From NCBI GenBank assembly GCA_964034945.1, contig OZ035960.1, positions 25,531,487-25,595,486 of the forward strand: a stretch of 64,000 bases of DNA, read 5' to 3'. This document shows, piece by piece, positions 13,476 through 27,080 of the stretch. Origin of the DNA: Chrysopilus asiliformis (Eukaryota; Arthropoda; Insecta; Diptera; Rhagionidae). Within the stretch, counting starts at the first letter, position 1. Each line of letters opens with the position of its first letter. Under the pieces are notes generated by a model. That model did not search any database and was not told where the DNA came from. It saw nothing but the letters and a program-made list of their open reading frames with translations. Both the position numbers and the translations under genes were made by a program.

Positions 13476-14761
13476 ATGCTGTCGAGACTCGTTTTGGGGC
13501 GCCCGGTGCTGACGGCTACTTTGGCCAGAAGCGCATTTCAGCAAGTCACCAGGCGGGAAAATGTAATTGTTCGCCAGTTCAATCGTGACTCCCGAGAAAC
13601 TATCACACGAACAAGAACCCGGTCGACCCTGAAAGAAAAAGTCATGGCCCCGGCCGGACCGAATGGTAAGAATTTTCACCTCCTGTCTTAATTTGACGAT
13701 TAATAACTAAAATTCCGTAGCATTCGCGTTGGGCAAAGGAGCGCTAGCAGGTGGATCGGTGCTGGGATTGGGAGCATTGTGCTACTACGGTTTGGGGATG
13801 GGAAGTCAGGCAAATGCCTGGAACAACTCGATGTAAGGAAATAAAATTAAACTCTAATATCAGCTACAATTGATAATTCTTTCGTTTAGGCTATGGCCAG
13901 AATATGTGAAAGAACGAATTCGCAGCACCTACGCCTATTTTGGTGGTTCCATCGTGCTAACTGCGCTTAGTGCGGCAGGAGTTTTTCGAACTCCCCAACT
14001 ATTGAACCTGGTTACAAAAAATGGTTTTATGGTAGGAACAAATTACGCAGTAATACCCGTACTTAGACATTCTGATGATTTTCACTTTTCAGTCGATTAT
14101 GGCCACATTTGCCGTTATGATTGGATCCGGTATGTTTGCTCAGTCGATTCCCTACAAGCCAGGCGTTGGAGGCAAACAGTTGGCTTGGGCAGCCCATTGC
14201 GCAATCGTTGGGGCCGTAGTGGCCCCACTGTGCTTCTTAGGAGGCCCAATTCTGACGCGGGCTGCGTGGTACACCGCTGGCGTGGTTGGCGGTCTCTCCA
14301 CAGTTGCCGCTTGTGCTCCCAGCGATAAATTCCTGTATATGGGTGGACCCTTGGCAATTGGGTTGGGATTCGTTTTCGCATCTTCAATGGCTTCGATGTT
14401 TTTACCTGCCACAACTGCCCTTGGCGCAAGTATGATAGCTTTAACATGAAATTACTTTTTGATTTCAACATTTTTATGGTTTTCAAGGCGTTTATTCTAT
14501 GTCCTTGTATGGTGGACTGATTCTATTCAGTGGATTCCTCTTGTACGATACTCAACGAATTGTCCGAATTGCAGAAACTTATCCAGTCTATGCTGACAGG
14601 CCTTTCGATCCAGTCAATTCGTAAGTTAATAATACAAATATATGTGAAACATTTCCAAAATTTCAATTTTTTTTAGCGCTATGTCGATTTATATGGATAC
14701 GTTAAACATTTTCATTCGAATTGCTACAATCTTAGCTGGTGGTGGAAGTCGGCGAAAGTAA
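13476..14761 (+). CDS. GHITM: GHITM / TMBIM5-like mitochondrial inner-membrane protein
   Basis: Six coding exons, 13476-13665, 13721-13832, 13890-14031, 14093-14429, 14488-14620 and 14677-14761, join in phase to 332 aa (human protein: 345 aa). The N-terminus is Arg-rich with almost no acidic residues, as in a mitochondrial presequence. A BAX-inhibitor-1-type domain follows, with about seven hydrophobic segments. Diagnostic motifs are WPEYVKERIRSTYAYFGGS, YSMSLYGGLILFSGFLLYDT (residues 273-292) and SIYMDTLNIFIRIATILAGG near the end. In mammals the protein supports cristae structure and cation exchange in mitochondria. AATAAA lies near 14950. Family assignment is firm; the precise transport role here is inference. 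Confidence 0.95.
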
Positions 14762-15636
14762 ATTATATTTTTTCCTGTTATTTTAGTATTCACTTTTAGA
14801 TTCTAATTTATTTAATTGCGCTTTCTATAAAATCTTTTCTTGATTCTAGAGATTGAATTATGTAAATAACAAAAAAATTGAAGAAAAGCAAATTGATGCG
14901 AAAAGATTGTGATTATTTTGGATTCACTTTTGAAATTCTTAAGTGTGTTAATAAAGATTGTTAGAGCCTTATTAAAAGTGTTTTAAACTATAAGTACATA
15001 GAATAAAATTATAAGGGTATTGGTTTTTTAAATTTTGGATTTTCTCAAAAATTTTATATATTTTATTGTACTGAAGTAAATTTTTTCTAATTTCTTCCTG
15101 GATTTTGATAAAATTTTGTGCAGAGTTACTTGCACAAATCAAGATCAGGAAAATTTACAGTGACATCCAACCTCCTTCGCATTGGACAGATTAGGAAGCG
15201 ATTTTCAGTGTTAAATGAAGGATTTCGCAAATAAGCATCTGTCATTAAAATAGATGTCTTTTTTTGGTTGTCAACCCAGATCCTGAAATATCCTAAATCG
15301 CTGAAGGGATTTTGATCTGATTTTCATAATTGGATAAGTCGTTCCTAAAACAAATTTTCTGCCCACTTAAATCTACCCGCCCAATCCCCTGTAACCCCTT
15401 CCTTATCATCTTCTGAGCTTTCGACGCGATCTTAATCAATTTTTTACCAACAGAGATACGTTTAACGTGAGGTTGAACGCCAAGACGATTGGCAAGAGCG
15501 CAGACAGAGGGGGACGGAAGGTCCTTTGCCGGAACACGAATCTGACGTCAAAATTCTTAAATATTTACTCGAAGCACTTGTAAAGATAACGTTATATTCT
15601 GAAAATTTATTGAAATGATTTTTTTAGTATTTCTAA

Positions 15637-15769
15637 TGTTAGGGCCACACCTACCTGTATCGTGATCAAGCTAATGTATGATCGCGAACTATTTTTTGGG
15701 CTGCAGGCTAGTTATAGCTTGACAGCCGATAACTATTCAGCAGCGCGATACACAAATGTGGCCGTAACA
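15637..15769. mobile_element. Short TIR element (MITE candidate)
   Basis: Imperfect inverted ends TGTTAGGGCCACAC and GTGTGGCC-like (actual right end ATGTGGCCGTAACA) lie about 130 bp apart, with subterminal TGTATCG/GCGATACA also complementary. The target duplication is not clear. There is no coding capacity. Confidence 0.5.
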
Positions 15770-16082
15770 TCAAACGTATACAAAATATTTGAACTCGGCA
15801 ACGACGGGTCCACATTCTAATCCGTTCAAAGATTCATACCCGTTATGGGAGATCAGCTGATGTAGACGGTCATGAATTAAGATATTAAAAAAAATTAAGT
15901 AAAACATCATAAATTAATAAATAAAAAAAATTTATTTCCATTAAATTTTATCATTTACACACAACTCTATTTTTTGAATGGAGGAATTCAGCGGATGGGT
16001 TCGTTTTGAGGACGAGTTTTTTTAGACTTGGTTTCTCTTTTTCATAATAAATTATCCGCACATTTATATATGTAAATCAAAT

Positions 16083-16185
16083 CTATGGTCACAAGCAATA
16101 ACTGCTTATCAATTATAACGGAAGCTTCAAATACAGTTCATACATAGTGAAATTCAACTTAAGCGGTTATTGCTTGTAGCCACAG
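16083..16185. mobile_element. Short TIR element (MITE candidate)
   Basis: Inverted ends CTATGGTCACAAGCAATAAC and GGTTATTGCTTGTAGCCACAG (3 mismatches by eye) are flanked by AAAT on both sides. It is 103 bp with no coding capacity. The superfamily is unknown. Confidence 0.5.
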
Positions 16186-16960
16186 AAATATTAATCAGAT
16201 GCTAAGAACAAACTTATCAAAACTTAATTTTACATTATGTTGGCTGAAAAAACTTGCACAGTTCATTATTGATATTGAAAACAGTCAAAAAGTACGAATG
16301 GAAATGATTTACTAGCTCCAATTTCCATCAATTTAAACGTAAAAATGCTAATAATTACTTTTAACAAAAACGTTTTTTATACAACAACAATTATTATTAT
16401 AAAATTACTTAAACTAAATACAAAAAGATATTAAAATTTCACTATTAAAATATTTTCTTAATTTTTGTAATTAGCTTGCATTGTTAGAAAAAATTTAGGA
16501 TAACAATAACTATTGTTATTTTTTACTTTTATTAACTTTTTTCACATTTGAATAGTTTCTTTAATGTTCACATTTGATTAATTTTTTAAAAATTATGACT
16601 AGAAGTGAAAAGCTCAGAAATTGTAATCGTTAGATGTATGTTTTCACTTAACGTTTCTATAGTTTAATCGATTTACTTTTTTTTACTAGATAAGAATTGC
16701 ACATTTTCCCTAAATTTAATTAAAGGCAAGAGCATCAAATTTATGGTAATGGGAACTGATATCCCCTGTGTTAATTAATTTCTTATATTTTCCTGTTTTT
16801 ATTATAGGTATATTGGAGTCATCTAAACTGAAAGTTGTTTAATGCCAAACATTTTAATTTTAAAAAAAATATTCACACTTAAATCATTTGCATTATAAAC
16901 AGTTGAATTGTATTTTATACAAATATAATTTAAGTGAATGTTTTTTTCTGGAATATTTCT

Positions 16961-19900
16961 CTACATTTTTGCTCTTCTGCGCGCGTTTCCCGGACAGCCT
17001 GAAGAACTCAAAAGATGAAGCTTCCAGCCTCCATCAAGTGGTAGATGGACGTCATCATGGCACAATGGACAGCGTGCTGCACCTGTTTTTATTTCTAAAA
17101 CAAGTCATTTATTAAGTTCAGTTTATAAAGTGAAATATTTTTGTTGATTTAAATCAAAGATCATTTAAAATATGGTAAACACTTTTTTTTTTCTTTTCAG
17201 AGGCCTCTCAAAAGCAGTGGGGTATTTCAACATAGGTGCAAAAGTTGCGCCCCTAAAGGCTTCAATTTATGCTTTCTCAAAATCGACAAAAACACATTTA
17301 TATCTTATTACAACTTTAATAAGGCTTCCATCTGCCTGTTAAGGGCTCGAAATTAAGGATATATCTAAGGGAGTATTTACTAAAGTCTATATAAAGCTCA
17401 AAAAATGGGGCATTCATTGCCGCATTGCCCAAAAATTAGCATCGCCTTTTTTAAAACAAGTCATTGATCAAACCCAATTTCGCCTGCAGCGCATATTTCT
17501 TTTGTTATTTTTAAAATATTTCCCTATACAAACGAAACAGTTTTTTGTAATTTTATCGAAAACGGTGAGCCGTATTGAACAATTTATAAGCCCAGAAAAT
17601 ATTTGCCATTAAATTTTGAAGCAAAAAGAAAGTGAAAAAAATTGTGCAATCCTACCTCTACAATAATCTTCCATCAAATGTAACTCATATAGATCTTTAT
17701 GAACGGATTCTGAGCATCTTTCACAGGACAAATAGCTAGTCTTAGCTTCACACTCACCTAAAGCATTTAGACAGAAAATTAAAATTCCAAAATTGGAACA
17801 GAAAATTTAAGAAAAATTACTCGTTAAATGATAGTTTAAGGCCGCCACCTCAAGAACTTGACTGCATTGTGGGCACTTGGTCAGGAAAGGACACGCCTTC
17901 CAGTAATGCTTATCTAACTGAGTCTGGTCCCCTTGGCAACTCCAATCACAGAACGCACAGCGTCTAAAGTACAAAAAAAATATTTCAAATCTAATAAATC
18001 TAGAATACAATTTCCATAAATTTACATGGTTTCAGAGTCCTCCAAGGACTCTGAATTTGAATTCGAACTCTTCCTAGAGTTATCGAAATTCATAGATTGC
18101 TTTAGTTTCTCGTTGTATTCCTGTTTTCCATTGCAAGAGCTACTAACGCCGTTGTCCGTTTCGGCGATCGAGTGACCACTTTTACTCTTCAAGATCCTCG
18201 TCTCAGATCGCTTCATTGAGCTCGACTGAGCATCATTGGAGTTGGACTGGAATCCGAAACCACTGCGGCTTTCGTAACGGACATTCTTTGGTTTCATATC
18301 AGTCGGTGAATGTCGTTTGTCACTGCGGCCAGAAGGCGGCGGGGACATGGGATCAAGGCTAGATGCCCCAAATTTGTTGGTCTCGATCATTTCTTTCTTG
18401 CGCTGCAAATCCAGCTTATCGAACTCTGTGAAAAGCTGACGATACAACAGATTTCTCCTGGTGATATCATCATCGGGTGGAAGTTGCTTGCGTACCAATC
18501 TGGGATTGACCTTGTAGACCAACAGAAGAACTCGTTCGGCGACCTTACGAACAGGCTCAGCTGGGTGGTGGATACCCGAACAGCCGCACTCGGAAAGTGA
18601 ACGACATGTGAGGCCACTTTGTTTGTCGGTACTGATTCCCTGGCTAAGCACCAATTGTTCCAGCATTTGCATCCGACTTAAGGCCAGTCGAGGATGTGTT
18701 CCCGAACCTACAGTGCGGGAGAGGGCGGGAGCGACAAGATGCTGTTCCTTGACTTCAGGACATGCAGCAATGCTGAGAATCGTGTGTTGCGCAAGAGTAT
18801 GGATCCTTGGAGAGGGGTCGCCACTTTTCGCCAGTAACTCTGGCAAAAGTCTGTCCACACATCGTGCAACTTCACTGGGCGATACCCGATTTGGCACAAA
18901 CTCCAGAAATAAAGCTCGGACTGTTTCTGTTGCTTGGCTAAAGACTGAGTAAACTGCATCCCGTACGGTGCGATGTAGCAAAAGGGCTGCACTACGCGCG
19001 ATTTTGTTCGTTCCAGCCGAATATTCCCCGTCTTGTCCTTTTAAGAAATTTCTGAGTCGTACTAAGCCATCCTCTCGATCTTGAAATTGCCGCGAATAAA
19101 ACAATTCCACCTGAAATATTGGAAATGTGCAACGAATTAAGCCTCTTCTTTGATTGCCCTAGAAACACAAGCGGTCACAAAGTAGTCGCTGCGACCACAA
19201 AGTCACAGGATTAGTGTGAATAAAGGATGTGACGCCCACTTTGCGACCTCTTGTATTGCTTAGGTTAAATCAAACTATATATTAGGATAAATAAGGGGCG
19301 GCCTTACATCACGATACCACCTTAAGACCAATTTGCAAAAAAAAATCTTACCAGATCATTCCCAAAGACCAATATTGGAAGTGCCGCTTGTCGTCTTTCC
19401 CGATCATTTAGCCTGGATCGTCCTCGATTCGGGTCATTCTCCAGCAAGGCGGTACCTTGACATTCCCTTAAAAATTCATTAGTATGTGAACTGAAATTTT
19501 ATATTAAAAGAAAACACAATGTCCAAAATCAAATGAAACGACTGGCTTAATAAGAGATTAAATAGCAGCTAAAGATGAAATAAAGATTACGACATCAAAA
19601 GGCCACTAAATGAGATGCTTACTGCCGCAAAGCCGGTATAGCACGTTCTTCATAGTCCTCGTAACTATTTCGGGGTGCACTTTTGTTGCGACGTCGCAAG
19701 GATCCTTGACTAGAAATCGGTGAACCGCGATTCGGACTCCTGCCCAATGTGTTAAATTGCGGTGAGTTAGAAATATCGTCATGGGATTTGCGTAGGCTTC
19801 CAGTCGAATGGCTATCACTAAGATTTTGCCCTGCAGACCCATCAGTCGACGATTTATCGTCATGTATACTTTTCGGGCTCAAGGTCGCCGCGAAATGGGC

Positions 19901-22900
19901 TTCAGAAAGGGCGGTCGCGACGTCCTGCAAACTGGGTGGGGAGGGAAGGGTTGGCTTGGATGCATAGAGCTCCGAACATACATCGTTTTCTACTATTATT
20001 CCGTTTTTCTCGAGTAGCTTTTCGACCTGGAGCTGCTTCAGGACCGAATTTCTGTACATTTCGATTTGCTCTTTGCGTAATTTGGCCGTAGTGAAGTCTT
20101 CTTGTTGTACTGCCTGCCGCTTCGCTAGCGAATACCGTCCAAGTCTTTCTCCAGCGTTGCGCAAAGCGGTCATACAGAGCTTTAGTTTGCGAGCGTATTC
20201 AAACCGTTCATCATTAACGGCTTTTCCCTTTTTTACCTCCATTTCCCGGATAATTTCTGCTATGCTCTCCTCAACGTACCTGAAATTTAAATAATTAAAT
20301 TTAATAATAATTCAATTATTGTTAATTCATTGTTTTGTCAGGGTATCCTACATCGAAAATAGCAGATCGTCGCAAATCGAGGCCAAAGCCGCTTCACTGG
20401 AGTCAGTTAGCGGAGCGGAAGTGTTGTTAACTGAAGTTGTGTAATCATCGTCGTCGCCAATTTCCTCACCAAGAACATTAACTGCAATAATTGCCACTTG
20501 GTTCTGGGTATTGACACTATTCGGATGAGGAGAACCTAACCGTAGTTTCAAATGAGTTCCATTTCGGGGAGTCACCGTTACGCTCTGCAATTCACGAGAT
20601 TTGTGATTTGTAGAGGAATTATCGGAAAGCGCTATGAATCCTAAGTAATCAAAGCATTGGCTCGATGGAGTACTCGGGATTCCTTTTGGTGAATAGTGCA
20701 GCCAAAGCTCCAATTTTTGAGCTAAAATTTTAAATAAAATCTATAGTTAGATTAAGTAGAAGTAATTTTTCCGTTTAAAAAAAATGGATTTTGTGCTTTG
20801 TCAAAAAAAAAAACTTGAAAAGACTACAAAATATTAATAAACGTAAAACTTACGGATTAAATACTGATGCGCCAATACTTGAATTCTGCAAATTCTTGCG
20901 GGTTTTTGGAAGCGTAGAACAATTTCTTGTGGGTTCGCCTTGCTACCAGGTCGACTTCTCCACCCGTGAACTGTTGGGCCATGGCTATTTAACTCACTAG
21001 CAGGGTATTCTGGATCCTCGTCTGAAATCATATCAAAAAACAAGTATGTTATACCTTCGTCCGAAAATCCGAAAACATAAATACTCTAAAAATTTGTAAC
21101 GTCTGAACGGCTTCAGCGATTGAGATGATATTGAACATTTTGGAAACGTAATTACATTTCTTTTTCTTAAAAAAATGTCGTCATGTTCTCAAATTCCATT
21201 TAATGGGAAAATTTAAAACATCTGTAAACGGACATTTTTTTCTTTTGAAATTTTTTCTGTTAATACTATTACACCATACAAATTCGCTAAATATAGTTTG
21301 CGGGTAAATGCGTTGATTTAAAAAAAATTAAAAAAATCGAATGCAAGAAAATTTTATATATTTGACTGATATTCGGCACAACAGTTGGAGCGATTCTATA
21401 AAATAGCCTTGATCCCTAAGCCGCCGCTCGCTTATAAATAACGCAAAACATCAAAATCAACACATTCTGCAGCTCTCCGTACGATCGATTAACCATTTTA
21501 TTGCACCTTTCCTTCACCTCCGAACAAGCAAAAAAATGCAATATAAAAATTGAAACATCTTTTTTTTAAATCGATGCTCAACTTTTCTGCTGCCACTCAA
21601 AAAATGCTCTGCTGCCGCTGTTCTATAAACTTCCTGCTCGGGCTCCGCTAAATTCTGCTCCTCAATAAAAAAATCTTTCTTAGATTTCTTCACCACACCA
21701 GGGAATAGCCCGGTTTGGCCTGTTTAAGAACTTTGTATTGCTATTTACGAAATACAAAATTTCAAGTCTCTAGCTCAGTACTTTTGAAATATGTGCTGTT
21801 GACGGACGGACAGGCAGGCGAAAATCAAATTTTTTGTCATCCCAAACACCCTGATGTATTTTATTTTTGTGTCTGATGATTGATTCGATACGTTACAAAC
21901 TAAATTCTCATAAATGTTAAGTTATAAAGAAAATTGCAGTAATGTTCGTCAAATTTTCTATTATTTAGTTTCGTTTATTTCAGTTATTACTCTTTCACAT
22001 TAAAGAAACGAATTTTTATATTTTTCTATCGTCTAGTAGTTTATCATGAATCTCTGTTTAGTTTTAATTTATCTTTTCGAAGGGCATAATAACGAAAATC
22101 TATACCTTAACCCTTTCAGAACTGAATTATTTTTTTAAAAAATTTGGTTGTGATAAAATTTGTGTTGATAAAGTGGGTAAATAAGAGTAAGAAAATATTG
22201 AAAAAAAAATCCAAGATCTATTACTGTTTTCGATAGCTTGTAATGTGTAATCTTATGAAATTGTTATATTTGGGAAAAACTTTAATGTGTACAAATGTAA
22301 CCACCGGGTCTGAAAGAGTTAAGTGTCCTTCAACCGCCCCCCGATTAAAATCTCCCCAAGAATGTAATTACATAAATTACGAAACTAATCAAAAATACAG
22401 TACTGTCCAGTTTTCTCATTCTTCCACACATTCTTGACAATACAATTTTTTAAATGCGCTTTCGAGATCAATTTCTATACATTAATTTCATAGCTCGACA
22501 AATGTTTTCATAATGGATATAACTATGCGTCTAATGTGTATTATATACATTGAATGGTAATAAATTATGCCTACCTTTAAGTTCAACATCGTAATTTTCA
22601 CGTGTACGTACCAATATAACGTTACTATAGGTAATTCGGCCTACGAAACTATCAGAAAATAGCGTTTCAGAAACAAATCAAATTACGAAACTCTGATATA
22701 ACCGAAAGTTTGTTGGGCATCGCGGTGTATAACAAAAAGTATGATTTACTTTTTAGCCATCATAGTTAAAGTAGTTGAGATGGGTTGCGATAATCGCTTT
22801 TTTAGACGATTTTTACATAACACCGAATCATGCGAAGGCAACTCAATAAATTGAGAATCAATAGCGATAAAAAGGGGTAAAATATAGTTGCATATTTTTA

Positions 22901-23554
22901 GTTTTTTATCCACTGAAATGGAATTTTTACATGATTTTAATCTAATTAATCCGCTTCGAACTCAGCCGCCCTTGTGGCGAATAATAAATGACGACGGGTG
23001 GTGGCACTTAGCGTACCTTTTACACCAAATTAAAAAAAAACTCCTTAATTAGCTTCCATAAATATGTATAAAGGTTCGTTTATATTTTATGAATTTTCGG
23101 AGAAATAGTTCATAGTCACAGGGCACAGGACTGTAATATGAAAATCAATAAACTTAAATCGAAAATTAAGTTTTAATCTTTCGGAGAAGATTGGCCTACA
23201 TGCGACTTACACGAGAGAAAAATCCCTAGCCAAGTCCAACTTTTATAAATAATTAAAACAGACGTTTACCGGAAAATATCCGTTTATTTCACATCGCCTC
23301 TCTGTACCCCTGATCTATGTTTGAATAGACAACAGAAAGAAAATTTGTTCTCATATCGATTTGTCTCGGAATGGCAAACCATCAGCCCAAGTTAGGTCAT
23401 GTTGGGCCCCTTGGGAAAATCGCAGCGAAGAGAGAAATCTCAATGTTATTTTTCTTCTTGAAAGGACAAATTAATTGTTTTTTTTTTTAAATAGCAGCAA
23501 TTACTCCAACATACCTGAGGCAAAAACAACGTTGAAGGATATTTTCCTAGCCAT
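16961..23554 (-). CDS. CEP104: CEP104 ciliary tip / centrosomal protein
   Basis: Nine coding exons on the minus strand are 23515-23554, 20854-21021, 20352-20721, 19623-20279, 19352-19466, 18026-19110, 17821-17963, 17656-17757 and 16961-17094. All phases close, giving 937 aa (human: 925). The order is an N-terminal jelly-roll domain starting MARKISFNVVFASDEDPEY with HGPTVHGWRS and QVLAHQYLI. Next comes a coiled-coil block (KLKLCMTALRNAGERLGRYS), then an Arg/Ser-rich linker. A TOG-type helical-repeat array begins at LPILVFGNDLVELFYSRQF. Last is a set of C-terminal zinc fingers: CAFCDW..HYWKACPFLTKCPQC, CERCSESVHKDL..HLMEDYC and RCPLCHDDVHLPLD..WKLHLL. The protein binds microtubule plus ends at the cilium tip. 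Intron 1 is about 2.5 kb and holds transposon remnants. Confidence 0.95.
21750..21905 (+). repeat. GACA-tail dispersed repeat copy in CEP104 intron 1
   Basis: It has the same arrangement as the other copies: 'caagtctctagctca', a short GACG/GACA tract, TTTGTCATCCCAAACACCCT, and TTTGTGTCTGATGATTGATT leading to a CGTTACAAAC end. The orientation is plus, antisense to CEP104. Confidence 0.6.
22111..22318. mobile_element. piggyBac-type MITE, TTAA duplications
   Basis: It is 208 bp, flanked by TTAA at 22107-22110 and 22319-22322. The left end is CCCTTTCAGAACTG and the right end is GGGTCTGAAAGAG, so the inverted ends match except for the terminal base triplet (CCC against GAG). It has no coding capacity and lies inside CEP104 intron 1. 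Confidence 0.65.
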
Positions 23555-24919
23555 GTTTAATTACGAATTCCATCGATATCGAAACTATTCACAGGCACAA
23601 CATTTTCACATCTGCTGAAACTACTCAAAAAAATCTTTATTTCCAAAAATTTTGACTTATTTGGATCAATATTTTGAGATTTTCTAGTTTCAAACGACGA
23701 TCTGAAATTTTTTCACTAGACCGAGGACGATTGACTTTTGTGAGTGAAAGAAAACTGTGACGAATGAATCTTTCATAATCCTTTTGTCGACTCGAGCGCC
23801 GTTAAGTGGAACATTCAGGCATTTCCGGTGCATGCGCGTTAACGGTTTTTAGAGAAGTTCAAAAAAAAAGTTGGGCACCACGTGGGTGCTGTGTTTGTTT
23901 TCATTCAAGCGGTAAAATTCAGCCAAGGAGCTAGTGTGGAGGGTGGAGAGATTGCTCGTCTGCAAAGGTTGATGAAATTAATCTAGACGTGGAAAAGGAT
24001 ATAACACTTGTTGCTTTGTATTCGCTTTAGTCATGGCACCAGTGGGTGGTTGGGAAATTTTGTTGAAAAATTAAGAACATAATGTCTTCAAAATCATTTT
24101 ACCGATTTCCGTAATTTGTGGTGGGAATTTTGATGAAACATTGACAGTGGATTTTTTTGAATCACAACAATTTTGTGGTTTTGGAATTTAATTTTATTTA
24201 AATTTTAAAATATGTTCTAGTTAAATGCACCATTTAAAATTTGATCGAAGTATAGATAATAATCAAAAATGAACAACATATGACTTTCTTTCAGAAAATC
24301 TTCTCGTGGTGCACTTCTTAATCCAGCCCATGACGAAAATTTCTAAAAATGTAAGATATTTTATAAAATGCCCTCGCCTGTTGTCTTCTTAACCGTTAAA
24401 GCAATGTTCATGCGGTTATCGCTGTTGGATAGATCTTCCTCTAAGCAAATTTTTCGCCGTTAATATCGACCCTTCTCCTTACGTGTAAACCCCTCTCCTG
24501 CAATTTCCTGAACCTTTAGGGTGATTTTGACGCGGTTTTCGCCATTGAATAACTTGTCCCCCAAGGAAAACTTTGGCCCACTCAAATAATACACTTCCTC
24601 CTCTCCAGTAAGCCCCCCTCTGCTATCTTCTGAACCGTTGGAGCAATCTTGATACAGTTTGCGCCGGAACTGTCATACGATTTATAATAAATGGCCAAAA
24701 AATGGTTAAAATTCAAAATACTTTGTATATTACATATAAGAAAGTAAAAATTAGTCAATTCGGTGTAATTTTTATTATTTGCAAGAAGTAAATTTCAACT
24801 TAAAACATAACAAAAGCTATAATTGCCAATCTGGCAATCATTGGAGACCCGTATGGTGATATTCGTATCAAAATTCGAACAGTTGTACCAAAATTCCACT
24901 TTGAAGTTAAACTTTCCAA
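23555..24919. other. CEP104-DPM1 divergent intergenic region, left part
   Basis: The first few hundred bases are the presumed CEP104 promoter, with somewhat higher GC around 23790-24000. Beyond this, AT-rich sequence contains degraded repeat (about 24390-24660, three loosely similar 'cccctctcc...gttttcgcc' units). No gene was found. Confidence 0.45.
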
Positions 24920-25183
24920 AAAGATTTTTTTAAATTTATTCCAATCGGATTTTGATGTATGGGAGTTTTATGTAGAATCATATCCTAAATAACTTTTGTT
25001 CTTAGACTTTTTTGATAAGATGCACCGTTTTCGAGATATTCACAAAAACCGTTTTCGTTCGTCCATTTTTGCCTATTAACGAACTTAGCCTCGCATTTTA
25101 CGAAAAACGAATCTGCTCAAAATTTCAAGGCTCTAGCTCAATCCGTGCGCCCGCAATCCGCGCCACAGACGGACAGACGGACG

Positions 25184-25215
<32 letters not shown>

Positions 25216-25365
25216 GACGGACGGACATGCTAAATTCAACTTTTTTTATCATTCTAAACACACTGGTGTAATTCATTTTTGTGTGTGATGACGGGATCTT
25301 AGCGTTACAAACGGTAAGGCAAAGTTAGTATACCCTTTGGTTCACCATACGGGTATAAAAAATTT
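24920..25365 (+). repeat. GACA-tail dispersed repeat copy
   Basis: It contains the shared upstream block (TTTTGATGTATGGGAG, GAACTTAGCCTCGCATTTTACG, AAATTTCAAGGCTCTAGCTC), a GACAGACGGACG tract at 25169-25226, and the shared tail ending CGTTACAAACGGTAAGG. A 'gtataccc...gggtata' inverted pair closes the copy at about 25330-25358. Confidence 0.65.
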
Positions 25366-25378
25366 TTATGCCAAAACC

Positions 25379-25849
25379 ATAGATTAGAGAGTTACTCTAG
25401 ATAAGAAACGAGGAAGAAATTTTTTCCTGAAGAAGAGTACTTTGCATCTGTTTCATTTGCTTCGTAAAGACATGAATTGCTTTTGTGTGAGAAATGGTGT
25501 AAAAAACTTTCTTTTGGGATTTTTTTTGCTGTCCGCCGAGCATTCCCTAACAATACATTGCACATAGTTTTTCGCGGACATTTTGCGTGCTATAAAAACA
25601 TAAATAATAGTAAAATGGAAAACCTGTGCGCCTACGAATGATTCCCATCGACGAATGTAAACAAAGCGCTGGCCCCGGATATGTTTGTGTTTGTGTCGTA
25701 TGAGTCAATTGTGCATTCCAATTGAACGTGAAGGAGTGAAAACGAATTCCGATGCCATCAGAAAATATTCCACTAGCGCAGCTATTTACTCTACGTAAGT
25801 ATATGGGAAAATGCGTTTTCTTCTCATCTATAGTAACTCTCTAATCTAT
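25379..25849. mobile_element. TIR element with 8-bp target duplication (hAT- or P-type, non-autonomous)
   Basis: Inverted ends CATAGATTAGAGAGTTACTC and AGTAACTCTCTAATCTAT enclose 471 bp. The 8-mer GCCAAAAC occurs directly on both sides (25371-25378 and 25850-25857). An 8-bp duplication fits hAT or P superfamily elements. The interior shows no transposase remnant that I can recognise. One extra C at the left end makes the exact boundary uncertain by a base. Confidence 0.75.
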
Positions 25850-25992
25850 GCCAAAACATTTTTTATCCGAAAAAAGTTTGTCTACGGAACAATTTCTGTG
25901 ACGACTGTAACACGTAAGAAGAACTGGCAACACTGTTGATTACTCGAAGTCAGTAATGTTGATTTGTCAAAATTTCGTTGTTTTCTCATTGA

Positions 25993-26862
<870 letters not shown>

Positions 26863-26906
26863 CTATAAACAAATTGTATCAAGACTGAGAATGGAATCAG
26901 GTTATC

Positions 26907-26945
26907 AATAAATTTTAAACAATTTTCTCTAAATAACCGTTTATT
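26907..26945. terminator. Interlocked poly(A) signals of DPM1 (+) and NDUFB9 (-)
   Basis: AATAAA for DPM1 is at 26907-26912. The complement TTTATT, giving AATAAA on the minus strand for NDUFB9, is at 26940-26945. Cleavage usually falls 10-30 bases downstream of a signal, so the two 3' ends are predicted to meet or overlap by a few bases. Confidence 0.6.
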
Positions 26946-27080
26946 GAAAATCAGTTTGGTCTGAAAGTAGGTTAAAAGATAGAAAAAACTACAAGAGAAG
27001 TTTTCGCAAATTAAACCCAGAAATTCCAGTAACAATCATCTATTCGTTTCGTTTCTGTACATATTAAATTAGATTTCTAT

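Larger units (their letters stand above)
14762..16960. other. Intergenic between GHITM and CEP104 3' ends
   Basis: The two genes converge here. The stretch is AT-rich with two short inverted-repeat elements (listed separately) and no supported gene. Confidence 0.55.

Noticed and set aside
14115..14486. Minus-strand frames across GHITM exon 4
   Set aside because: Shadows of the coding exon; they contain no family motifs and run against a fully supported gene.
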